Shown here in pieces: positions 46,201 to 54,702 of a DNA stretch of 64,000 nucleotides (within the stretch, counting starts at the first letter, position 1; the number at the start of each line of letters is the position of its first letter). Both the position numbers and the translations under genes were made by a program. Below the pieces are notes generated by a model. That model was not told the origin of the DNA. It saw nothing but the letters and a program-made list of their open reading frames with translations, and searched no databases. Origin of the DNA: Pseudovibrio sp. Alg231-02 (GTDB lineage: Bacteria; Pseudomonadota; Alphaproteobacteria; Rhizobiales; Stappiaceae); NCBI RefSeq assembly GCF_900143565.1, contig NZ_FREX01000003.1, positions 496,001 through 560,000 on the forward strand. Direction: 5' to 3'.

Positions 46201-46904
46201 TGGGCGCGTACCTCACGCACAGCAGGTGTTTCTTCCTCAACGGTGCCGGAATGCACCCGGATCTTGCGTTGACAACGGTCTGCCAGAGACGGATCGTGGG
46301 TGACGAGAACCAGTGTGGTGTTCTTGCGCTCCTGCGCATTAAACATCAGCTCGATGATTTGCTCACCAGTAGTTTCGTCCAGATTGCCTGTTGGCTCATC
46401 TGCGATCAGAATTTCAGGGTTGGTGACGAGGGCACGGGCGACGGCAACGCGTTGCTGTTCACCGCCAGAAAGCTGAGTTGGGTAGTGATTGAGGCGGTGG
46501 CCAAGGCCAACGGCTTCCAGCTCTTCCTTCGCACGATCAAATGCTTTGAAGTCACCAGAAAGCTCAAGAGGTACAGCGACATTTTCCAGAGCGGTCATGT
46601 TTGGGACCAGGTGGAAGGATTGGAAGATGATGCCGACGTTCTGACCACGGAAACGGGCGAGTTGATCCTCGCTCATTGCGCCGAGTTCCTGCCCTGCGGC
46701 TTTGACGGTGCCTTTGTCTGCGCGTTCCAGACCTGCCATTACCATGAGCAAAGTAGATTTGCCTGAGCCGGATGGTCCAACGAGGCCAACGCTTTCGCCG
46801 GTGCTGATAGAAAGATCAATACCTTTGAGAATATGGGTGCGGCCTGCGCCATGGCCCAGGCTGAGGTGAACGCCGTTTAAGTCTAATGCGGGATTACCTG
46901 TCAT
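46197..46904 (-). CDS. ABC transporter ATP-binding protein (YbbA type)
   Basis: 235 residues with all the ABC ATPase motifs: Walker A GPSGSGKST, signature LSGGEQQRVAVARAL, Walker B ILIADEPTGNLD and the switch His in VTHDPSL. It belongs to the LolD/MacB/YbbA group (GHGAGRTHILKGIDLSI at the start). It overlaps the permease by four bases, and is divergent from the esterase, the same trio as tesA-ybbA-ybbP of E. coli. Confidence 0.93.
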   Translation of the reverse strand: MTGNPALDLNGVHLSLGHGAGRTHILKGIDLSISTGESVGLVGPSGSGKSTLLMVMAGLERADKGTVKAAGQELGAMSEDQLARFRGQNVGIIFQSFHLVPNMTALENVAVPLELSGDFKAFDRAKEELEAVGLGHRLNHYPTQLSGGEQQRVAVARALVTNPEILIADEPTGNLDETTGEQIIELMFNAQERKNTTLVLVTHDPSLADRCQRKIRVHSGTVEEETPAVREVRAQ

Positions 46905-47055
46905 TCTTCTACCTTGATGTGCAGGCGATGCAAATCTCTGAATTACATCTTATAATAAATTTGTTGGCGGCTCTTGTCGCAGCCGCACTTGGGAAGCATA
47001 TGGGTAGGGTGGATTGCATCGTCCAGCTCGGTTTGAAAAAATCTAAGGTATTTGA

Positions 47056-47736
47056 ATGTCTGGATCACGAAAAGTTGAAGCTAAATCTGGTGTGCTGCGT
47101 TTTTTCAGTGGTGCTGTCGTTGCGCTGGGCCTTGCGTTTGCAGGTACTTCAACCGGAATGGCGCAGGATGGAGCCGAGCCGGTGAAGCTGGTTGCCTTTG
47201 GCGATAGCCTGACGGCTGGTTATCAATTGCCACCTGAAGATGCCTTTCCCGTAAAGCTGGAGAAGGCTTTGCAAGAGCGGGGCTATAACATCACCGTGGT
47301 CAATGCTGGCGTATCTGGTGATACCAGCTCAGGTGGCCTTTCACGGCTCGACTGGTCAGTGGGCGATGACGTAGACGGAGTGATCCTTGAACTGGGTGCC
47401 AACGATGCGTTGCGCGGGCTGGATCCGTCTATTACGCGCAAAAACCTGGATGCAATGCTGGAACGGTTGGGATCTCGCGATATTCCGGTGCTGTTGGCTG
47501 GCATGATGGCACCGCCTAATCTGGGTGATCAGTATGGTCAGGAGTTCAACTCCATCTATGGTGAACTTGCGCAGAAGCATGATGCGTTGCTTTATCCGTT
47601 TTTTCTGGACGGTGTGGCAGCGGAACCTGAGCTAAACCTTGGTGATGGCATGCATCCAACGGGTAAAGGTGTTTCGATCATTGTCGAAAAAATTCTGCCT
47701 TCTGTTGAACTGCTCATCGAACAGGCTAAATCATAA
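47056..47736 (+). CDS. TesA-type arylesterase/lysophospholipase (SGNH)
   Basis: 226 residues, exported. A signal peptide (about 1-36, ending GMAQ) leads to an SGNH-fold hydrolase with block I FGDSLTAGY (Ser nucleophile), block II-like VNAGVSGDTSSGGLSRLDW, block III LGANDALRG and block V DGMHPTGKG with the catalytic Asp and His. Periplasmic thioesterase I/lysophospholipase L1 activity is typical. It is divergent from ybbA/ybbP, as in E. coli. Confidence 0.9.
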   Translation: MSGSRKVEAKSGVLRFFSGAVVALGLAFAGTSTGMAQDGAEPVKLVAFGDSLTAGYQLPPEDAFPVKLEKALQERGYNITVVNAGVSGDTSSGGLSRLDWSVGDDVDGVILELGANDALRGLDPSITRKNLDAMLERLGSRDIPVLLAGMMAPPNLGDQYGQEFNSIYGELAQKHDALLYPFFLDGVAAEPELNLGDGMHPTGKGVSIIVEKILPSVELLIEQAKS

Positions 47737-48014
47737 GAGCTGATACTCTTCCTTTTCAGGCTGGAACGCAGAGTCTGCTTTAAAGTATTGACTTACTGCG
47801 CCTTCCTGTCGGAAAAACACATCCTACTTTTCGAAGATGTGCTTGGTATGCTTACCAGGCCACTTCCTCTGCCGACCTCCATCCATGAGGCAGATTTAGC
47901 AATACAGAATTCGGGGCATGATCCGTTGTCTTTGGACGAGGCTGGATCTTTGTCCTTTATGTCCAATAAGGGCGTGAGAATGAAAAGCAGCTTGGGGCTG
48001 CAAATGGGGAATAC

Positions 48015-49067
48015 ATGGAATTTCGTAAATTGGGGCGTACAGACCTCAACGTTTCCAGCATCTGTCTTGGTACGATGACATGGGGTGAACAAAACACCGA
48101 AGCTGAAGGCCATGCTCAAATGGATTATTCCTTAGAGCAGGGCATCAATTTCTTCGATACTGCAGAGCTTTATGCTGTGCCGCCGAAGCCAGAGACCAAA
48201 GGCCGTACTGAAGAAATTATCGGAACATGGTTCAAGAAATCCGGTAACCGCGACAAGGTTGTTCTGGCAACCAAGGTTGTTGGCCGTTCTGCTCAGGACT
48301 GGCATCGTGAAGATGGTTCCACAAGCCAGCTTTCTCGTGTGCAGATCATGGAAGCCGTGGATGCCAGCCTGAAGCGTTTGCAGACAGACTATATCGACCT
48401 TTACCAGCTGCACTGGCCAGATCGTAATGTGTCCGGCTTTGGTTCTGTCAGCACCATCTGGCAGGATGCGGACCCGGCAGAAGACGAAAATGCGATCCAT
48501 GAGACTCTTGAAATTATGCAGGAGCTCGTGAAAGCAGGTAAAATCCGTCATTTCGGTCTTTCCAACGAAAGCCCTTGGGGCACCATGAAGTTTGTGCAGG
48601 AATCTGAAGCGCGTGGATTGCCACGGGTTCAGTCTATCCAGAATGCTTATTCTCTGGTGAACCGCTTGTTTGAAGTGGGCGGTGCCGAGATTGCACAGCG
48701 GGAGAATGTTGGTCTGCTGGCGTACTCTTCTCTGGCACAGGGGTATCTGACTGGTAAATACCGGAATGGTGCGTTGCCAGCTGGTGCGCGTAAAACACTG
48801 TTCAAGCGCCTTGGCCGTTATGAGAACCCGTTTGGTCAGAAAGCTATTGATGCGTATTGCGACCTGGCAGAAGAGCTGGGTGTTGATCCAGCAGTTATGG
48901 CGCTTTCGTTTGCTCATTCCCGTTCATTCGTGACCTCTGTGATCATTGGTGCGACGAACATGGAGCAGCTGGCGACGGATATTCGTGCAACAGACTTTGA
49001 GATGACTGATGAGGTTGTGGCACGGATTAATGATATCCATCTGCAGTACTCCAATCCATGTCCGTGA
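48015..49067 (+). CDS. Aldo/keto reductase (Tas-like)
   Basis: 350 residues. It is an NADPH-dependent TIM-barrel reductase with catalytic Asp and Tyr in FFDTAELY, Lys in LATKVVG, and His in LYQLHWPDR, and a C-terminal FVTSVIIGATNMEQL NADP-binding segment. The N-terminal MEFRKLGRTDLNVSSICLG and the AVPPKPETKGRTEEIIG insert place it with the Tas/YghZ-like aldo/keto reductases. The substrate is unknown. It lies alone and ends at a strong terminator. Confidence 0.92.
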   Translation: MEFRKLGRTDLNVSSICLGTMTWGEQNTEAEGHAQMDYSLEQGINFFDTAELYAVPPKPETKGRTEEIIGTWFKKSGNRDKVVLATKVVGRSAQDWHREDGSTSQLSRVQIMEAVDASLKRLQTDYIDLYQLHWPDRNVSGFGSVSTIWQDADPAEDENAIHETLEIMQELVKAGKIRHFGLSNESPWGTMKFVQESEARGLPRVQSIQNAYSLVNRLFEVGGAEIAQRENVGLLAYSSLAQGYLTGKYRNGALPAGARKTLFKRLGRYENPFGQKAIDAYCDLAEELGVDPAVMALSFAHSRSFVTSVIIGATNMEQLATDIRATDFEMTDEVVARINDIHLQYSNPCP

Positions 49068-49106
49068 TTGGCAGATAGTTCTCTTTTATCTGCAGAGACA
49101 GAAATG

Positions 49107-49139
49107 TGCCGGAGCCTTGTGTGGGCTTCGGCATTTTTT
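49107..49139 (+). terminator. Terminator of the aldo/keto reductase gene
   Basis: TGCCGGAGCC (49107-49116) pairs with GGCTTCGGCA (49124-49133, one G-U pair) and six T residues follow. Confidence 0.9.
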
Positions 49140-49253
49140 GTTTTAAGGGGTGGAAAGAAAATCCCCAGATGTTCGTAGAGCTGTGATTTTCTGCTTGTAC
49201 TCTGGCGTTAAACGTGAGCTAATTTATCATCTGCATTAGCGGAGGGTCCTGAT

Positions 49254-49790
49254 ATGCCTCGCCTTTTCACTGGCCTAGAGCTGCCTTCGGGCACCGGGAT
49301 GATGTTGAGCCTTATGCGCGGAGGGCTGCGCGGCGCTCGATGGATCGACCCAGAAAACTACCACATCACATTACGGTTTATAGGCGATATTGACGATCGC
49401 ATTGCTGACGAAGTTGCCTATGAGCTGGCACGGGTGCATCGTGCTCCGTTGACGATCAAGCTGACCGGGCTGGGATCGTTTGGGGGAGCCAAACCACATG
49501 CGCTTTGGGCACGCGTTGAACCCACTCAGGAGTTGGCGGAGCTTCAAGCTGAGCAAGAGCGCATCTTGCAGCGGCTCGGCCTACAAGCTGCTCGGCGCAA
49601 ATATACGCCGCATGTGACATTGGCTCGGTTGAGGGGAACATCCCCTGCAGAGTTGGCACATTGGCTCGAGATACGTGGTGAATTCTCAGCGCCTGCATTC
49701 ACCGCTGGGCGGTTTGTGCTCTTCTCAGCAAAAGCGGCAGTGGGTGGCGGGCCGTATCTGGTGGAAGAAAGCTATCCGCTGGCTGCCTGA
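49254..49790 (+). CDS. thpR: RNA 2',3'-cyclic phosphodiesterase
   Basis: 178 residues of the 2H phosphoesterase superfamily, with both HxTL motifs: HITL (His37) and HVTL (His120). ThpR hydrolyses 2',3'-cyclic phosphates at RNA ends to 2'-phosphates. It is preceded by GGAGGGTCCTGAT then ATG, so the start is firm. It stands alone, convergent with a small secreted protein. Confidence 0.92.
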   Translation: MPRLFTGLELPSGTGMMLSLMRGGLRGARWIDPENYHITLRFIGDIDDRIADEVAYELARVHRAPLTIKLTGLGSFGGAKPHALWARVEPTQELAELQAEQERILQRLGLQAARRKYTPHVTLARLRGTSPAELAHWLEIRGEFSAPAFTAGRFVLFSAKAAVGGGPYLVEESYPLAA

Positions 49791-49851
49791 CGTGATGGGT
49801 TGATGGGGAGAGATGCCGTACTGGTGCACGCGTCTCTGCGGGTAGGACCGC

Positions 49852-50349
49852 TTAGGGCAGGTAGGAGGAGACGTTCTCCATTATCTGACTGCTCTGTCTC
49901 TCCAGCCGCCATGAGGTTTGGTGTACTAAGCCTGCTGCTGAGTGGGTTCCTGTCAGCTGATAGATGTCTTTGTTCAGGAAGGCGAGCAGTTCGTCTAGTT
50001 CCTGACGCGGGACATAACTGAGGGCGCCAGTTACATGCGCGTAGGCCAATGATGCTGGTTTAGCTGGAATAGTGTTAGTCGCTGTTTTCACTCGATATCG
50101 GATCAGCTTTGATTTGGGCTCAAGCCGTACAAGCTTTGATTTTGCTTTGAGCGGTTTCAGAGAGGACTTTGCTGGATAGCGTATGAGTTTGCTGTCGGTG
50201 GAAATTGGTTTCAATGCATTCTTAGAGGGGGCACTGATTTGAGTAAGGCCCGGGCCAACGGCGCGGGTCTGGGTTAATGCCCAGGTGCTACCAGCTAATG
50301 CCAGTGCTGAGCCCACGACAAGACTTGCAAAAATAAGAGGCCGCAACAT
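49852..50349 (-). CDS. Hypothetical secreted protein with basic repeats
   Basis: 165 residues with a signal peptide (about 1-25, ending TWALT). Residues 40-90 are a basic low-complexity stretch with repeated SKLIRY / SKLVRL units. The C-terminal part (about 105-160) has no domain I recognise. GGAGAG lies four bases before the ATG. The repeats suggest interaction with an acidic polymer such as peptidoglycan or nucleic acid, but nothing more can be said. Confidence 0.6.
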   Translation of the reverse strand: MLRPLIFASLVVGSALALAGSTWALTQTRAVGPGLTQISAPSKNALKPISTDSKLIRYPAKSSLKPLKAKSKLVRLEPKSKLIRYRVKTATNTIPAKPASLAYAHVTGALSYVPRQELDELLAFLNKDIYQLTGTHSAAGLVHQTSWRLERQSSQIMENVSSYLP

Positions 50350-50585
50350 CGCGCTCTCCAGTTCGATATAAATTAAATAAAAATTTAACTAAAATGTACC
50401 GTGCAAATTGCATAATGCAACCGGAGATGGTGAATTTATTAGCGTAAAGTTAAAATCGATAATTTGGTCCGGTTGTAAGTTAATTGTATTCAGCAAAAAA
50501 ATTTAGAAAAATTGCATATGAACATGTTGCAGCCACAGTCATCAGAGAAATTGATCTAAGAAAAACAAAGGATAGAGGTCTGTTT

Positions 50586-50897
50586 ATGGGAATGGATCGA
50601 CTAATCGAGCAACAAATTCGCCGATCACAGATGAATGGTTCTATGGATCACCTTGAAGGTGCGGGAAAACCTATCCCCAGAAGGTCCGGGACAAATTTCG
50701 CTCAGAGCGCACAAATGAGTGTGGTGAATGGAGCTGGTGGTAGCATTCAGGGAGAACTGACTCTGCGCCGCGAGATCTCCACATTGGAAGATCAGCTTAA
50801 AGCTGCGACCAAGACTGACGAGCGATTTGAAATAAGAAAGACGCTTATGGATAAGCGCCTTGAACTCTCAGTTTATGAAGAAGCGCGACGGAAATAG
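50586..50897 (+). CDS. DUF1992 family protein (DnaJC28-like fragment)
   Basis: 103 residues. The N-terminal part, MDRLIEQQIRRSQMNG then HLEGAGKPIP, matches the DUF1992 conserved domain that is found alone in bacteria and in DnaJC28 of eukaryotes. The rest (about 45-100) is a charged coiled-coil-like region. I place the start at the ATG 50586, since AGAGGT lies six bases before it. A longer frame begins with TTG at 50484 and lacks such a site. Confidence 0.7.
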   Translation: MGMDRLIEQQIRRSQMNGSMDHLEGAGKPIPRRSGTNFAQSAQMSVVNGAGGSIQGELTLRREISTLEDQLKAATKTDERFEIRKTLMDKRLELSVYEEARRK

Positions 50898-50928
50898 TCG
50901 CGCTTCCTGTTCTTTTCGGGAAAACGCT

Positions 50929-52614
50929 TTACAGCTCGGTTTCATCCAGCAAACGGCGTGCGATAACTTGCGCCTGAATTTCTGCTGCGCCCTCAAAGAT
51001 TGAGAGAATACGTGCATCGCAGAGTACGCGAGAGATCGGGTATTCCTGTGCAAAGCCGTTGCCGCCATGGATCTGCAATGCGTTGTCTGCTGCAGCCCAG
51101 GCCACGCGTGCACCCAGTAGTTTCGCCATGCCTGCTTCCAGATCACAACGTCGGCCACTGTCTTTCTCCCAAGCAGAGAAATAGGTGAGCTGGCGGGCGA
51201 TCATGGTTTCGCAGGCGATGATGGCGAGCTTGTCTGACACGCGCGGGAAATTGATGAGTGATTTGCCAAACTGGACACGCTCTTGCGCATAACGCAGGCC
51301 AAGGTCCAGAGCGCATTGAGCGACGCCGATTGCACGGGCGGCGGTTTGAATGCGGGCGGACTCGAATGTCTGCATGAGTTGTTTGAAGCCCTGACCTTCC
51401 ACCTGACCCAGCAGGTTTTCGTCTTTGACTTCAAAACCGTCAAACGCAATCTCGTATTCCTTCATGCCGCGGTAGCCGAGAACTTCAATCTCACCACCTG
51501 ACATGCCTTCAGCCGGGAATGGCTCGGCATCTGTTCCGCGAGGCTTTTCCGCGATGAACATGGACAGGCCTTTGTAACCAGGCTCTTCCGGCTTGGTGCG
51601 GGTGAGCAGGGTCATGATGTCGGCACGGACCGGGTGGGTGATCCATGTTTTGTTGCCGGAGACCTTCCATGTGTCGCCGTCTTTAACTGCGCGTGTTTTT
51701 AGTGATGCGAGGTCGGAACCGGTGTTTGGTTCGGTGAAGACTGCGGTTGGCAGAGTTTCACCAGAGGCGATGCGTGGAAGCCACTTGGCTTTCTGTTCTT
51801 CCGTACCGCCGCCGAGAATGAGTTCTGCTGCAATTTCGGAGCGGGTGCCAAGGGAGCCAACACCGATATAGGCGCGGGAGAGTTCCTCTGAGACCACGCA
51901 CATGGATTCTTTGCCAAGACCCATGCCGCCGAACTCTTCAGGAATCGTCAGGCCGAATACGCCCATCTCTGCCATCTCATTGATGATCTCAAGAGGGATG
52001 TATTCGTTTTTCAGGTGCCATTCGTGAGCAAACGGAGTGACCTTTGCTTCGGCAAATTTTCGCATCTCTTCTCGAATTTGCTCGTAGGTCTCGTCCAGTC
52101 CAGTTGCGCCAATGGTGGATTGACCTTCTGCGTGCTGCATGAGTTCTGCAAGACGCGTGCGCAGAGCTGGTTGGGTGCCGTCTGCGATGACTGCTTCAAC
52201 AGCTTCTGTGTGATGACTGTTGGCTTCACTGCGGCTGATGCCCAGGTCAGAGAGGCGAAGGATTTCGCCCTGACTCATTGGCAGCCCGCCAAAGACTTGT
52301 GCGGTGTATTCTGCAAGACCAATGCGCAGGATCAGGCTTTCCACTTCGCCGAAGGTGCCTTCGGTTTCCAGCCGTTCGCCGTATGCGTTCAGCTGCTTGA
52401 GGGCTTCCACATAAGTTGCAAGCCAGGCAAGACCATGGGTGGCGCGCTGTTCCTGCTCCATGAGAGCGGAGGCGATGCGGCCATCTTTCAATACGCGCAG
52501 TTTTACGTTTTTGCGCGCGATGCCAAGCAGAGCTTCAAGAGATTTTAGCGCCTGAGCACGTGTTTCTTTCGATGGTGCGACTGCTTGTTCTATTGTATTC
52601 ACCGTTTCCGACAC
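50929..52614 (-). CDS. mcd: (2S)-Methylsuccinyl-CoA dehydrogenase
   Basis: 561 residues from a GTG at 52614 with GGAGG six bases before it. It is longer than an ordinary acyl-CoA dehydrogenase because of a helical N-terminal extension of about 170 residues, a feature of Mcd in the ethylmalonyl-CoA pathway. The core shows FAD-binding AVFTEPNTGSDLASLKT, VSGNKTWITHPV, and a C-terminal QIHGGNGFAQEYPISR. Mcd oxidises (2S)-methylsuccinyl-CoA to mesaconyl-CoA during acetyl-CoA assimilation. No other genes of the pathway are in the window. A general acyl-CoA dehydrogenase is the fallback. Confidence 0.75.
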   Translation of the reverse strand: MSETVNTIEQAVAPSKETRAQALKSLEALLGIARKNVKLRVLKDGRIASALMEQEQRATHGLAWLATYVEALKQLNAYGERLETEGTFGEVESLILRIGLAEYTAQVFGGLPMSQGEILRLSDLGISRSEANSHHTEAVEAVIADGTQPALRTRLAELMQHAEGQSTIGATGLDETYEQIREEMRKFAEAKVTPFAHEWHLKNEYIPLEIINEMAEMGVFGLTIPEEFGGMGLGKESMCVVSEELSRAYIGVGSLGTRSEIAAELILGGGTEEQKAKWLPRIASGETLPTAVFTEPNTGSDLASLKTRAVKDGDTWKVSGNKTWITHPVRADIMTLLTRTKPEEPGYKGLSMFIAEKPRGTDAEPFPAEGMSGGEIEVLGYRGMKEYEIAFDGFEVKDENLLGQVEGQGFKQLMQTFESARIQTAARAIGVAQCALDLGLRYAQERVQFGKSLINFPRVSDKLAIIACETMIARQLTYFSAWEKDSGRRCDLEAGMAKLLGARVAWAAADNALQIHGGNGFAQEYPISRVLCDARILSIFEGAAEIQAQVIARRLLDETEL

Positions 52615-52777
52615 GGCTTGCCTCCCTCAATCCACTCGGTCATTGTGCACTGCAAACTTAAATGGGATGTGTATTTGTGCAATGCCCTAAAGGTGGGAGC
52701 TTTCTTCATGAATATTTCTTGAAGTCCCGTCTATTATCTAACTTGAAACTTACAGAGAGACAGACCAGATCAGTTTT

Positions 52778-53662
52778 ATGAAGAAACGTGGCCTTTGGGG
52801 AAAATTGTATCAGGTGCTTGCAGATGCTCTCGGGCATTTTAACTCTGATGATGGCTATGCTGTGGCGAGCCATGTGGCTTTGTCATCGTTGATGGCTCTG
52901 TTTCCATTTTTGATATTTGTGGCGGCGTTCTCAGGTTTTCTTGGTCTGAACTCGGTTGCGCAAAGTGCGACAGAGTTGATCTTTGATGTCTGGCCCGAAC
53001 GTGTGGCTGGCCCGGTTTCTGGTGAAATCAAAGCTGTTCTCACTCAGCCGCGTGGTGATTTGCTGACCTTTGGTGTGGTCGTCACGCTGTGGTTCTCGTC
53101 CAATGGCGTTGAGGCCATGCGAGTTGGATTGAACCGTGCTTATCGTGTTCGAGATAATCGCAGTTGGTTCTTCTGCCGAACACAATCCATTCTGGCCGTT
53201 CTGATTGGAACAGCTGTTTTGATGGTTTCAACGTTCCTGATCGTGTTTGGTCCGCTGGCTTGGGAATGGGCTGTTCATCTGGCACCGGTTATGGAGCAGT
53301 TTAGCTACAAGGCGAATATTGTCCGTTATGGCATCACATCTTTGTTGCTGATGTTTGCTCTGCTGGCAGCTCATATGTATCTGCCGGCTGGCCGTCGTAG
53401 CTTCTTTGAAGTGTTGCCCGGTATTATACTGACAATGATCCTCTGGATTATCGCTGGTACAGCCTTTGGTGCTTATCTGGCGCGGTGGGCGAACTATGTG
53501 TCTTTGTATGCTGGTCTAGCTGGTATTATGACGGCCATCATCTTTATGTATCTGACAGCCGTCATCTTTATTCTAGGCGGCGAGTTTAATGCGGCGCTTA
53601 TGCGTGTTCGCCGTGTGAACCAGCGTGTTGAGGCTGGTCCTTGTTCTGATGCAGAAGGCTGA
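52778..53662 (+). CDS. YihY/BrkB family membrane protein
   Basis: 294 residues with about six helices. The BrkB family pattern includes DDGYAVASHVALSSLMALFPFLIF at the first helix, SSNGVEAMRVGLNRAYRV and YLTAVIFILGGEFNAAL near the end. Once annotated as ribonuclease BN in error, the family is an inner-membrane protein with no firm function. It starts at the ATG preceded by an AGAGAGACAG stretch. Confidence 0.9.
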   Translation: MKKRGLWGKLYQVLADALGHFNSDDGYAVASHVALSSLMALFPFLIFVAAFSGFLGLNSVAQSATELIFDVWPERVAGPVSGEIKAVLTQPRGDLLTFGVVVTLWFSSNGVEAMRVGLNRAYRVRDNRSWFFCRTQSILAVLIGTAVLMVSTFLIVFGPLAWEWAVHLAPVMEQFSYKANIVRYGITSLLLMFALLAAHMYLPAGRRSFFEVLPGIILTMILWIIAGTAFGAYLARWANYVSLYAGLAGIMTAIIFMYLTAVIFILGGEFNAALMRVRRVNQRVEAGPCSDAEG

Positions 53663-53664
53663 GC

Positions 53665-54537
53665 TTAAGCTTTCTGCTTTGGCCGACAAACTGCGATTGC
53701 TACCACAACGATTGCCATGCCAATCAGCTGAATGAAGTTGAGCGTCTCTCCGAAAAGGAAGTAGCTTTCGATGGCTGCTGCGACGGGTGTCAGGTAGAAC
53801 AGCGTTGCTGTTGTTGACGCGGCTCCATGCTGGAGCAGGTACATGAGCAGCAGGACTGCCCCCACAGACAACACAATGACCAGCCATGCCAGCGCGAAGA
53901 TCAGATCTCCTGACCAGGTGATGACCCAGCTTTCCGTCATGGACAGCGGCAGCGTTATGAGCAAGGCGCCGAAATACTGGTAGAAGATGCCTGTGACCAG
54001 ATCCGTATTCGTTGGCTGGCGCTTTTGCCATGTGGTGCCGAAGGCGATGCCAAGGGTTGCCACAAAGGCGGCTGCTACAGTCCAAAGAGGGATCTGCGCA
54101 ACGCCGCTTCCCATCTTAGGCAGGATCACCAGCACGATACCAACAAACCCGGCGGCCAGGCCGATCCATTGGCGCGGCGTCACATCTTCTTTCAGCAGGA
54201 AATATGCAAGTGTGCCGGTGATGAAAGGCTGCAGACCAGTGATGAGAGCGGTTACGCCTGCTGGCATCCCATTGTCGATGGCCCAGAAGACCCCCGAGAG
54301 ATAGATGCCATGGACCAGCATGCCTGTGATGACGGCATGGAGGACCTGCTGGCGCGTTAAGGCAAAGCTTCTACCAGATAGCCGGATAATGATGCCCATC
54401 AACGGCAGGACGAGTAGAAAGCGGAGACTCAAGAACGCAAAAGGCTCTGAGTAGGGCGCTCCAAGGCGTGCACCGATGAAACCGGTGGACCAGAGCAAAA
54501 CGAAGATAATGGGAACTAATTTGGTAAGCGAGAGCAA
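53665..54537 (-). CDS. EamA/DMT family transporter
   Basis: 290 residues, ten predicted helices in two EamA repeats. Landmarks are LLWSTGFIGARLG in helix 1, FLSLRFLLVLPLMG and GMPAGVTALITGLQPFITGTLAYFLLKED in the first repeat, and AAIESYFLFGETLNFIQLIGMAIV in the second. Probable exporter of metabolites such as amino acids; substrate unknown. It lies two bases from the convergent BrkB gene's stop. Confidence 0.88.
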   Translation of the reverse strand: MLSLTKLVPIIFVLLWSTGFIGARLGAPYSEPFAFLSLRFLLVLPLMGIIIRLSGRSFALTRQQVLHAVITGMLVHGIYLSGVFWAIDNGMPAGVTALITGLQPFITGTLAYFLLKEDVTPRQWIGLAAGFVGIVLVILPKMGSGVAQIPLWTVAAAFVATLGIAFGTTWQKRQPTNTDLVTGIFYQYFGALLITLPLSMTESWVITWSGDLIFALAWLVIVLSVGAVLLLMYLLQHGAASTTATLFYLTPVAAAIESYFLFGETLNFIQLIGMAIVVVAIAVCRPKQKA

Positions 54538-54702
54538 TGGTGTGTCTTATTTTTATGCGTCCTTAGCACATGACGCTGGGTGGGGTGAGCAACAAAATCA
54601 TTTGTGCGATGCATTATTTGTAATCTTTAAACGATTTGAACCTATACCTGTGAGGAATAATTAAAAATACTATTAGTAATTTTATCGGTCTAGGGGTCTC
54701 CG

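Noticed and set aside
47788-48078. A 96-codon frame between the TesA-type gene and the aldo/keto reductase
   Set aside because: It starts at TTG without a ribosome site and runs into the reductase gene in another frame.
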